Assembly: GCA_022592445.1 (NCBI GenBank)
Contig: JABYQR010000042.1
Coordinates: 62,001 to 126,000, forward strand
DNA from: Cytidiella melzeri
Lineage: Eukaryota; Basidiomycota; Agaricomycetes; Polyporales; Irpicaceae
Length of the DNA stretch: 64,000 nucleotides
Reading direction: 5' to 3'
Shown here: positions 1 through 9,900 of the stretch, one piece after another
How positions within the stretch are numbered: the first letter of the stretch is position 1
How the letters are laid out: every line of letters begins with the position of its first letter
The notes under the pieces: generated by a model
The model's input: only the letters and a program-made list of their open reading frames with translations
What the model was told of the DNA's origin: nothing
Database searches by the model: none
Program-made: the position numbers and the translations under genes

Positions 1-450
1 TATATGTAAGAATATTATTGTACACATACATGTGGTACTAAGCCCCACAAAGCCCAACGCTCTTACACTCTTTCTTTTCAGCTGGTTCGTTCTCACTTGA
101 TCCCCTTCGAGCCACATCAGTGACGGAAAGGATAGCCGTAGTCCGTTACAAAAGGACTCTGAAGACTCACGTTAGTCTGTAGAATTCTAGAGCACACGCG
201 GGGCTGATGAGATATGTATGGCGTTCGCCTTCGTTGGTGGTGTCGTCGGTGGTGGTACTGTAGTACATACTGCTGGCTGAGTGATGAGCAGACTCAGAGG
301 CGGCGTTAGTAAAAAGTAATGGGCGCTAAGACAGATCCATCGGGGTCCCCAATTATAATACTGCTGTAGGTGGTCCAAACTGCAAAAGCAACCCAACACC
401 ACCTCAAGACTCCTTGCTCTTCAACGCGAATATTCCTTGCAAGAGAAGCT
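1..450. other. upstream flank of ERG26, no gene seen
   Basis: I see no supported coding sequence here. The stretch probably holds the promoter and 5' leader of the ERG26 homologue that begins at 451. Short open frames on both strands have no recognisable domain. Confidence 0.5.
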
Positions 451-1654
451 ATGTCTCTCTCGTCCGAGTCATATTTGGTGACCGGTGGCTGTGGTTTGCT
501 AGGCCAGCACATCGTTAACCAGCTTCTAGCCAGAGATCCACACGCTTCCGTGGCAGTGTTTGATCTCGTCAAGGGCACAGTGGACGAGCGAGTTCGCGTT
601 TTTGTAGGGGATATAACAGACCGACATGCTTTGGAGACGGCAGTGAAGGAGGTGAGTAGTAATTTGCATTCTTAGTGGTGATACAGAGACCTGACAGTGA
701 ACATCCGTTCTTGAAGTGCAAGGTGACGTGTATTTTCCATACCGTTGCTGTGCTACCAGGTCCTCCTCGAGATGTGCACATGAAAGTCAACGTTGGCGGA
801 ACAGTGAATGTCATATCCGTTGCAACGGCCCACAAAGTGCAGAAACTCGTCTTTACAAGCTCTGCGAGTGTCGTGGCAGACGGAAAAGACCAGGCAGGCG
901 TGGACGAATCTGCTCCATACCCCGAAGTACCATTCGACTACTATAACGAAACAAAAGCTATCGCGGAGCAGGAAGTGCTGAACGCCAACGGACGCAGTGG
1001 ATTGTCAACCGTCTCCTTGCGCGTAGCTGGTCTTTTCGGGTCAGCTCACCCTCGATAGAGCCGAATCATTCGCTGACATTTCAACAGCCCAGGAGACAGG
1101 GTGACTGTACCAGGCATGATGAATGTCATGGTCACCAAGAAGACAGGCATTCAAATTGGCGACAACAAGAACCTGTTTGACTGGACATACATTGAGAACG
1201 CAGCTCAAGCTCACATTTTGGCTGCCGACCGACTGTCTCCGGATCACCCTAAGTACTCACAGGTGGCAGGTCAAGCGTTCTTTATCACCAACGGAGACCC
1301 ACGGCCGTACTGGGACTTTCCGAGAGCACTGTGGAAGGCTGCAGGACACGTCCCCAGCAAGATCGTCGTCATCCCCAAGTTCGTCGGACTGATAATTGGA
1401 ATCATCATGGAAATCATCTGCTGGTTCACGGGCAAGCCGGCTCTCCTGACACGTTTTCGTGTGACCTACGTGTGCATGACGCGGTGGTGCAATATCGACA
1501 AGGCTCGTAAAGCACTTGACTACGAGCCAGCGATTACCATAGACGAAGGGATCAAGAGGTCTGTGGAGGCAAGTTTGTATTTCTTCCAAGGGGAATTGCG
1601 CTCTGATGATTGGGTGTGCAGTATTGGCAGAAATACCAGGCACCAAAGCAGTGA
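451..1654 (+). CDS. ERG26: sterol-4-alpha-carboxylate 3-dehydrogenase (C-3 sterol dehydrogenase)
   Basis: An NAD(P)-dependent extended short-chain dehydrogenase of the 3-beta-HSD family. In ergosterol synthesis Erg26 oxidises and decarboxylates the 4-carboxysterol at the ER membrane. The N-terminus has the nucleotide-binding glycine motif TGGCGLLGQ, and the catalytic YxxxK appears as YNETK. A hydrophobic stretch (VGLIIGIIMEIICWF) near the C-terminus suits membrane association. Four exons join in frame: 451-651, 717-1039, 1088-1568 and 1622-1654. They give about 345 residues, close to the family length. The first two introns are GT-AG. The last begins GCAAGT and ends TGCAG, so it is a GC-AG intron; removing it gives the C-terminus YWQKYQAPKQ, whereas reading through gives an unrelated tail. 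The start was chosen because the ATG lies just before the Rossmann motif. It is a lone gene with no operon-like neighbour. Confidence 0.93.
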
Positions 1655-2270
1655 ACGAGCTGCTCCCGTCCGAGGGTAGTTCGTGGACATGGAGTGATCG
1701 GGCGGAACCCTTTCTATACCCTTTTAATATGCTTCTTGCACTACACTACACATTATCTTGATTACTGGCTTTCTTCTGTTGGGCTCAATAACAACGTGAA
1801 TTGCAATTGCGCTCGGCCAGTCAAAGTTTGTGTACGTTGCCTATCATACAATAGGTCGAATACGTCTCGGCCAGACAATTGCGCTGCAGAAAGTGTCTCC
1901 GGCATGTACAGCTTTTTGGAGAGAGCTGGTCACGAACACAGGATCGGATCAGGTGCTGTTGTCGAGATCACTAGGTTCGGGCGTTTCCAACATAAACGCG
2001 CCCAACGTTTCAACTTGCAACCACTGGCACAACTCGGATGTCGGATGTCGATCTCCAGGCTTTCAGTCAAGTAATTGGATGAGAGAAGGTAAGCAAACAA
2101 TTCATAAGCTCATTACTATCTTTGAGGTTACTAGTAGCCCACAGTCGAGAGGATTCGGCTCTAGTTGTCAACGGTACTGCAGTAATTAGATGGCAGTCAG
2201 ACTTGTCCTTGCAGCTTGCAGGGCCAGTCTCTCGTCGCGTTCACTTGCTGCAGGAAGACGGTGCGCTCAT

Positions 2271-2300
2271 GATAGGAGTTTATGCAACGAAACTCCTATC
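2271..2300. repeat. perfect 11-bp inverted repeat with 8-nt loop
   Basis: Positions 2271-2281 (GATAGGAGTTT) are the exact reverse complement of 2290-2300, separated by eight bases. It lies in an intergenic stretch with no recognised gene. It could be a binding site, the tip of a decayed element or chance. Confidence 0.6.
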
Positions 2301-2751
2301 ATCAATGCACTGTCTTCCGCAGCAAAGCAGCGTGCGCTCAAACATCTGGATCGACGGCGTCGGCTCTGCCGCACGGCAACAACACAGCTGAGTAGAGAGT
2401 TGATCCTAGTGTCTCGTTTTAGGTATCCTCGGCAGCAAAGCGGCAGATGCGGATTCGACAACATAGGAGTCTTCATCGTTGCTGTACCCACCCTCAAACG
2501 AGAGCACCGGAAAACAAGTTGATGAAACTCACAGGCACCACTTGTCTCTGTAACTGGAATTTTCTTGCGCAGTAGCCCAACGCACCCACCCGTGATGTAT
2601 GATGCACGAAGTGGAGCGTAGCTATAGTATGAGGTTGGCATCTTTTGATGCGGGGTCTCACCTACCACATAACAGCCGCTGAAACACTCTACTTCGCGAA
2701 AATGCGGTGAAGGAAATGCTCTCAGACAAGCTGAGGCACGACCGGTTGGCC

Positions 2752-2760
2752 TATTTATAA
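2752..2760 (+). promoter_or_regulatory. TATA-like element plus downstream CT tract
   Basis: TATTTATAA lies about 290 bp upstream of the ATG at 3051. A run of CT dinucleotides follows at 2941-2966. Pyrimidine tracts near transcription starts are common in strongly expressed filamentous-fungal genes, so this may be the promoter of the secreted repeat protein. This is inference from position only. Confidence 0.35.
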
Positions 2761-3050
2761 CAATGTCGAGTGCTTAGAGCGCTTCTGGTGCGTTTAAATA
2801 CATCAGAGTCAGTGGCAAGTGCTCAGCATTTCCTCAGCTCGTTCGCTCTTTTTTCACGGCCCTTCTTCTTCGACCACAGTAGGTGCTGGCTGGTGAGTAG
2901 CTGTTCTCGTGAACCGCCATTCAAGCTCGAGCTTATGCATCTCTCTCTCTCTCTCTCTCACTCTCTACAGCCTGGCTGTTCTATATCTTTTTTACACCAA
3001 CGTTGCAATTTACGACCTTTCTCACTCTACTTTCACCCTTCATTGTCACG

Positions 3051-6000
3051 ATGGTCAAATTCAAGGCGTTTTACGCTCTCGCTTGCGCGGCCGCCGCCGT
3101 CGCTCCCGCTCTTTCAGCTCCTATCGCTAGCTACGCAAGGAGGCAGATGGAAAGCGATATCTGGAGCTATTCTCAACTCTCTGACAGCAGGTTTGTCTAG
3201 GTTTCTTTGCCTGCCTACCGTGACTTAAATTGACTTCATTTGTCCGAAGCACTGCAACCGCTGCGTTCCCCAGCGACACAGGTGCACCGTCCGATGGTAC
3301 AGGGATGCCTTCGCAACCCCTCGATTTTGCTCCTGGTAGTTCTCCGACGGGTGCATCGCCACCACCACCCCAAATTACTGATCCTAGTGCGCAGCCCACT
3401 GACACAGCCGAGGGTTGTGTTCGGTATGTACACACCTTATCTATAGTATGCAGGTTTCTGATGGACGATGGTTTTTTCAGCACCGTTACTGTTACTGTTG
3501 TGGCCGAGGACCCTACGGCTGCAGGCCTGCCTGCGCCAACCCCCTCATCGGGCGATGATGGAGAGTACCACCACCGCCATCACCACCATCACCACCACCA
3601 CCACCACCACCACTGTAACTCGACGATGACAGATTCAGATGGGAACCCAGCTCCGACTGGAGTTGATGCGTCGGGCTCTACCCTTGCACCTGGTGACGCG
3701 GCCCCGGGTGTTCCAGGCCCTACTCCAGGAGTTGATCTGAGTACACCGAGCGACGCTGCCCCGATCCCCACTCCAGGAGCGAGCGCACCACCCGCCGCTT
3801 TCCCCACTTTCGGTGCACTCGCGGGTTCGAGCATACCTGGCGGCGACGCTGTTCCCGCTCCCGCTGCAGGCGCGGATCCGAGCGTACCGACCGACGTAGT
3901 GCCGATCCCCGCTCCAGGCGTCGATCCGAGCATACCAACCGACGCTGCGCCCACCCCCGCTGCAGGAGCGGATACTAGCATTCCAACCGACGCTCCTCCC
4001 ACTTCCCCCGCAGGCGCAGACACAAGCATACCAACGGACGTTCTTGATGCAGCCACGGATACGAGCATTCCGACAGACGCTATCCCCACGCCCACTGCAG
4101 GCGCGGATCCGAGCATACCGACCGACGCAGTGCCGACCCCCGCTCCAGGCGCCGATCCAAGCTTGCCAACCGACGCTGTGCCCACCCCCGCTGGAGGCGC
4201 GGACACCAGCATTCCAACCGACGCTCCTCCCACTTCCGCCGCAGGCGCAGACACGAGTATACCAACGGACGTTCTTGATGCAGCCACGGATACGAGCATT
4301 CCGACAGACGCTATCCCCACGCCCACTGCAGGCGCGGATCCGAGCATACCGACCGACGCAGTGCCGACCCCCGCTCCAGGCGTCGATCCGAGCATGCCAA
4401 CCGACGCTGTGCCCACCCCCGCTGCAGGCGCGGACACCAGCATTCCAACCGACGCTCCTCCCACTTCCGCCGCAGGCGCAGACACGAGTATACCAACGGA
4501 CGTTCTTGATGCAGCCACGGATACGAGCATTCCGACAGACGCTATCCCCACGCCCACTGCAGGCGCGGATCCGAGCATACCGACCGACGCAGTGCCGACC
4601 CCCGCTCCAGGCGTCGATCCGAGCATGCCAACCGACGCTGTGCCCACCCCCGCTGGAGGCGCGGACACCAGTATTCCAACCGACGCTCCTCCCACTTCCG
4701 CCGCAGGCGCAGACACGAGTATACCAACGGACGTTCTTGCTGCAGCCACGGATACGAGCATTCCGACAGACGCTATCCCCACGCCCACTGCAGGCTCGGA
4801 TCCGAGCATACCGACCGACGCAGTGCCGACCCCCGCTCCAGGCGTCGATCCTAGCATGCCAACCGACGCAGTGCCCACCCCCGCTGCAGGCGCGGACACC
4901 AGCATTCCAACCGACGCTATTCCCACTCCCGCCGCAGGCACGGATACGAGCATACCGACGGACGTTCTCGCTGCAGGCACGGATACGAGCATTCCGACAG
5001 ACGCTATCCCCATGCCCACTGCAGGCGTGGATACGAGCATACCTACCGATGCTGCCCCCACTCCCACTGCAGGCACGGATACGAGCGTACCGACCGATGC
5101 TGGCCCCACTCCCGCCGCAGGCACAGACACGAGCATACCCACTGATGCTATTCCTACTGCTACCGCAGGCACAGACACCAGCATCCCAACGGACGTTCTC
5201 GATGCAGCCACGGATACGAGCATACCAACAGACGCTATCCCCACTGCCACTGCTGGCGCAGATACGAGCATACCAACCGACGCTGGCCCTACTTCCACTG
5301 CAGGCGCGGATATAAGCATGCCAACTGACGCTGCCCTCGCAGGCACGGATACAAGCATGCCAACCGACGCTGTCCCTACAGGCACGGATACGAGCATACC
5401 CACGGACGTTCTCGCTGCAGCCACGGACACGAGCATACCAACAGACGCTGCTCCCACTCCCACTTCAGGCACAGATACAAGTATGCCAACCGACGCTGCC
5501 CCTACAGGCACGGATGCGAGCTCACCAACTGACGCTGGCCCTACCTCCACTGCAGGCGCGGATATGAGCATGCCAACCGACGCCGGCCCTACTCCCACTG
5601 CAGGCGCGGATACAAACATGCCAACTGATGCTGCCCTCGCAGGCATGGATACAAGCATGCCAACCGACGCTGTCCCTACAGGCACGGATACGAGCATACC
5701 CACGGACGTTCTCGCTGCAGCCACGGACACGAGCATACCAACAGACGCTGCTCCCACTCCCACTTCAGGCACAGATACAAGTATGCCAACCGACGCTGCC
5801 CCTACAGGCACGGATGCGAGCTCACCAACTGACGCTGGCCCTACCTCCACTGCAGGCGCGGATATGAGCATGCCAACCGACGCTGGCCCTACTTCCACTG
5901 CAGGCGCGGATACAAGCATGCCAACTGATGCTACCCCTACAGGCACGGATACAAGCATGCCAACCGACGCTGTCCCTACAGGCACGGATACGAGCATACC

Positions 6001-6750
6001 CACGGACGTTCTCGCTGCAGCCACGGATACGAGCATACCAACAGACGCCGCTCCCACTCCCACATCAGGCACAGATACAAGTTTGCCAACCGACGCTGCC
6101 CCTACAGGCACGGATACAAGCATGCCAACCGACGCTGCGCCTACAAGCACGGATGCGAGTACACCAACCGACACTAGTACCCCAACCTCCACTTCAGGTG
6201 GGGATGCAAGCATACCAACCGATGCTATCCCTACTGATGCTCCCCCCAACCTTGGTGCCCGCGCCATGCAAGGCATGCCTATGACCAGTGTCGACAGCGC
6301 GTACGTCGTAGTCCTGCACAAGCGAGTGCCTAGTCCGCTACTAATGACTCACCTTCTGACAGTCCCGCATCGGTACCCACTGCATTGATTGCTCCATCTC
6401 GCATGGTTACTGTGCCCGCTTTGTACGTCGCCATTTTTTCACAATCGGGTACTACTAGTCTCACACCTCCTCACAGTCTTGCATCCGTACCCACTGCAGT
6501 GACTGCTCCACCCAGCGGGTTTACTATGCCCGCTGAATACGTTGATCCCTATGGTGGAAAGGTCTTTGGAACCTCGGTGACTTCCCAGTCCCCGCCTCAG
6601 CCCACCCAGTTAGCGTGGAAGACGATAAATGCTGCCAGAATCGGAATTCCCGTGCAGGCTGAGGAGCCCGTCGATAACAATGTGTCAAATCTCACCGCTC
6701 GTGATGTTCTGGCATACCTCATAGCGCGTTCTCTTGAGGAGCATGACTAA
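3051..6750 (+). CDS. secreted Ser/Thr/Pro/Asp-rich tandem-repeat protein with poly-His tract
   Basis: I do not recognise a named family. The start MVKFKAFYALACAAAAVAPA is a clear signal peptide, so export to the wall or medium is likely. Introns that keep the frame are 3191-3249, 3424-3480 (57 nt, itself in frame), 6301-6362 and 6423-6476. The chain is about 1,130 residues. After a short unique region comes a His tract (about 3569-3613), then a roughly 850-residue array of degenerate octamer-like units such as DTSIPTDA, alternating with PTPAAGA. A non-repetitive tail ends in LIARSLEEHD. The array has no Cys and is rich in Ser and Thr suitable for O-mannosylation, as in fungal wall, adhesin-like or mucin-like proteins. 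No GPI signal is evident: the C-terminus is charged. The His cluster could bind metal ions. Function is unknown; secretion and repetitiveness are directly seen. Confidence 0.8.
3569..3613 (+). repeat. CAC/CAT codon run encoding a poly-histidine tract
   Basis: A run of CAC and CAT codons, broken by one Arg codon, encodes about 14 histidines followed by Cys. It lies between the unique N-terminal part and the DTSIPTDA array. Mixed CAC/CAT usage suggests selection on the peptide or an old trinucleotide expansion. Confidence 0.85.
4046..4969 (+). repeat. 231-bp (77-codon) higher-order tandem repeat
   Basis: A junction phrase (GATGCAGCCACGGATACGAG and variants) recurs at 4046, 4277, 4508, 4739 and 4970, exactly 231 bp apart. 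Each period carries the same order of shorter DTSIPTDA-type units with few base changes. The period is a multiple of three, so copy number can change without breaking the frame. Confidence 0.88.
5341..6240 (+). repeat. 300-bp (100-codon) higher-order tandem repeat
   Basis: Sequence around 5341, 5641 and 5941 repeats with an exact 300-bp period; for example, 5401-5460 and 5701-5760 are identical and 6001-6060 is nearly so. This second period follows the 231-bp array in the same exon, again in frame, showing a separate amplification event. Confidence 0.88.
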
Positions 6751-6914
6751 GGCGCTGACGGATATCGCAATGAAGTAGGAACCATTGATAGAATGTAGAG
6801 CTGGTGCTGAGGAATTTATGCCATGTCGATGCATTATTCTTAAATTATTGGAGCAAAGTGTGTGATACAAATGCAAGAAGAACATGTCCGTGTGAGTGAT
6901 CAGAAATCAGCTTG

Positions 6915-9900
6915 TCAAGTATAGGAAAGTCTCGAGGAACCAGCAACAGCGTTGGATAGAGCTCTGCGTTGTATCGGTGATGATGAAGGTGTCGCGGTCT
7001 GCGCATCCTCCGCGTCATCGTCGGGGATGAGGTATTCCAACTCCTCGAACAGATGCGGGAAAAATATAGCCAGCATATCGTCCGTTCTATTATTTGTGTC
7101 AGACAAAGTCCACATCCGAAGCCACGCATTCGCTCACTTGAACACAAAATCTCCTTTCTGAGCCCTCTTCTTCGGCTCGTCAATGGCAGATTTACCTGGG
7201 ACTGTAACAGGCCCCGCTGTCAGTGTACCTGCGTAGTTGTCTTTCGTGTATAACGAGAGATTTTGGCGAGCGGCCAAATCCAATATGTTGCGCTCAACGG
7301 TTTCTTCGGCGTAGTAGCAATAGACTACGACAATAGTAAGCTCATTGCGCAGCGACAAAACTATGAGAATCGGGACCTTCTGTCGGTTTTGTCTGACCCA
7401 TACGATCAATGCGCGCAATAGCTGATTTATGTGCTGGCGTGAGTAGATCTCGGTAGTTGGACAGAAAGGTTCACAAACCTTGCACTTCGAACGCATGATG
7501 AACCACGCTTTCTACTAAGAACACCCGTGATGCGCAGGTGATGTTCAATCCGGCGTTTTCACGCTCGCTATCGTGGAGTTCAGTATCATATCTAGTCGTA
7601 AGACCCGTAGTTTACCCATGTAGCAGTAGAACCTGCAAGCTGGGATCAGCCTTAAACCTCTTCGCAGCACTTTCCTTCTTTTTGTTCTGGTCAATCCGTA
7701 ACGAGGGGATTCCTGAAAGAGGGTGAGAGATGGAACCCTCGATAAGAGAGAAAATTCTCACCGTTTTGTGTGAGTGCATGTTCGATAACTATGACCAGTA
7801 AGTAATTAGTGCGCCATTTGAGTGGGTCTGAACGTCACATACTCTGCAGCGAATCAGCCCAGGCAGAAAACACGATGCTCTTTGCTCCGGGCTCCGCGAT
7901 TTGGATGTAGAGTAAATGCCTGACCAGAGTTTGGATCTTGCTGCCATAGCTGCCTTGTGACTCCATAAGTTCGATGGTCTGCATGGTCGATGGATTGATA
8001 ACGTTGTATTGAATCTGACGCCTCGATTTCGGCGCCGGTTCATTTTGACCGATCTTTGGCGGTGCCATCTGTTCATTGTTATGGTCGACTGCAAAACGTT
8101 GGAGCTGATCTGGAATTATGGGAGTCCTGCACAATGGACATGTTTTTCCATCCTTGCGGCTCGAATATGCTTTCATGCACGCCTGTAGTGGGATTAGAGA
8201 TGCTCGTCTATATGGCCAAAACGCACAAATCTTACCTCGCAGAATACATGAGCACTGTGTGGATACAATTAGCCTTGCCAGTGCATGAGCACGGATCACA
8301 TACCACTGCGTGATGTAGCCGCGGGTAAAGTCGCATTTGCAGAGGATGCAAGCTTCCTCCTCCTCGTCAAGATCCCCGTCTCCTTGTGCCTTTGCCAGAT
8401 GCTCGAGATAGCGCTGCCGTGCTCGATTTGTGTTAATCTTCACCTCGAGTTCGGTGTGGTCGGATTCGAGCTTCGCCAATGCCACATCTGCTGAGCCCTC
8501 CCACTCAGCTTCTGCAACAGTATCTGAGATCTCCTGCAGTTGTCGAAAGTACCTGCACAAGGCTATGAGAGAATTATGTCGAGCTGACTGCGAAGATGCT
8601 TACGATATACGGTCGTTGAAGGCCCTTCGAAGTAACGTCAAGTCCGCTTGCAGGTCATCCATCAATTTTGCTTGGAATGTCAAGGTAAGTACCACAAGCT
8701 ACTCGATAGCGTAGCGCTACGTACTTTCTTCCTTGAGAAGCTCCTTCAACTTTCTGGTGGCATCAGCTGCGATAATCTTCTCAAGGTCATCATCGCGAAG
8801 TATTCGAGCGACCACCTTGCTCAGGTCAATCATGATCGACCGAATCGAACGGTTACTATCGAAGTCTTCCAAGATAGCCTTCCTTGTATCTTGCAACTCC
8901 TTCTGTAAGACTTGATGCTCTGGCTGATGATCAATACCATCTATGGCCATCAGGGCCTCTCCACGATTCATGACTGCATCAGCTGCCTTCCTCGCAGCCT
9001 TCGTCTTCCTCAGCTTGTTCTCCTTAACATCTAGCGCAGCAAGCAAAGTACGCTCGGAAGTCATAGCTTCTCGGCGATCAGCGAGCAAAGCAGAATACGC
9101 TTGAAGATATGCCTCAGCTTCGCCTTGAGTATCGAGACTGCGAGAATATTCCTGGCCGTCAGCGTCCTCGTCGTCTGAGACAGTAAGGGGCTTGGTGAGT
9201 AGAGCGATCAGCTGCATTCTCCACTTCCATATCAAAGCGCCCTGCTCGTTCAGCAAGTCCCCAATCATTGTGTTTGCCTCCTCCGTCTACCAAAAGAAAG
9301 CCGTTAATGGACTTTGTAAGTCATGATCAAGACAGTGCTTACAAGATGTCTCGACTTAATACCACCAGCATTGAGGTAAGGCAACTTGATAAGCAATATC
9401 TTCTCGGTAACGCCTTTCCGGGTCGCTTCGCGTGCCAGGTTCTCCATAGCCTTCTTGGCTGCCCGCTCTGTACCTGCAGAGACGATGAAACCAGCGACAT
9501 TGTGCTATGGGACATTGCGCACCTTTCAGAAGGATGCGCCTCAGGTCATCGGCGGCCGCATAGCAGGCATTTTCTGCTTCTGTTTGGCCGAGCGAATGAT
9601 GCACATCACCCTTGAGGAATTGTACACGATGTAAAGTGATCTGGCACTCTCGCAGTCGTTGCTGAAGAGCACGGCGTTTGATACGGTGCTCCTCTCCAGC
9701 TGCGGTATGTGGCAAGTCGTCATCGTCTGCGTCGTCGAGGGACTCAATTTCTTCACTGTCTCGAGCCCGAGCCTTTCCTTTGTGCAATTGCTCTCCGTTG
9801 TCGTCTACGTTCTCGGCATGCTCATCGTTCTCTCGACGCGCAGCAGCCTCCTCTTTGAGAGCTTTACCTGCGTCGCGATGCCTTGACATCGCCGTTCGGA

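Larger units (their letters stand above)
1655..3050. other. intergenic stretch upstream of the repeat-protein gene
   Basis: No gene is supported. The open frames at 1694-2074, 1830-2189 and 2267-2668 overlap one another, show no domain and do not chain into a spliced product. The stretch contains the inverted repeat at 2271-2300, a TATA-like site near 2752 and a pyrimidine (CT)n tract from 2941 to about 2966, just ahead of the next gene. Confidence 0.5.

Noticed and set aside
4044..5315. 423-codon second plus-strand frame over the repeats
   Set aside because: Same cause: alternative reading of the 231-bp repeat, with Arg/Gln/Pro-rich composition and no start context or homology.
3589..6321. 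910-codon minus-strand ORF as a gene
   Set aside because: It is the complement of an in-frame repeat array with a signal-peptide gene on the plus strand. A stop-free repeat unit keeps all its copies stop-free, and no domain is seen. It is kept only as a low-interest finding.
6952..7253. plus-strand ORFs opposite the helicase C-terminus
   Set aside because: They are shadows of minus-strand exons that carry clear helicase motifs.
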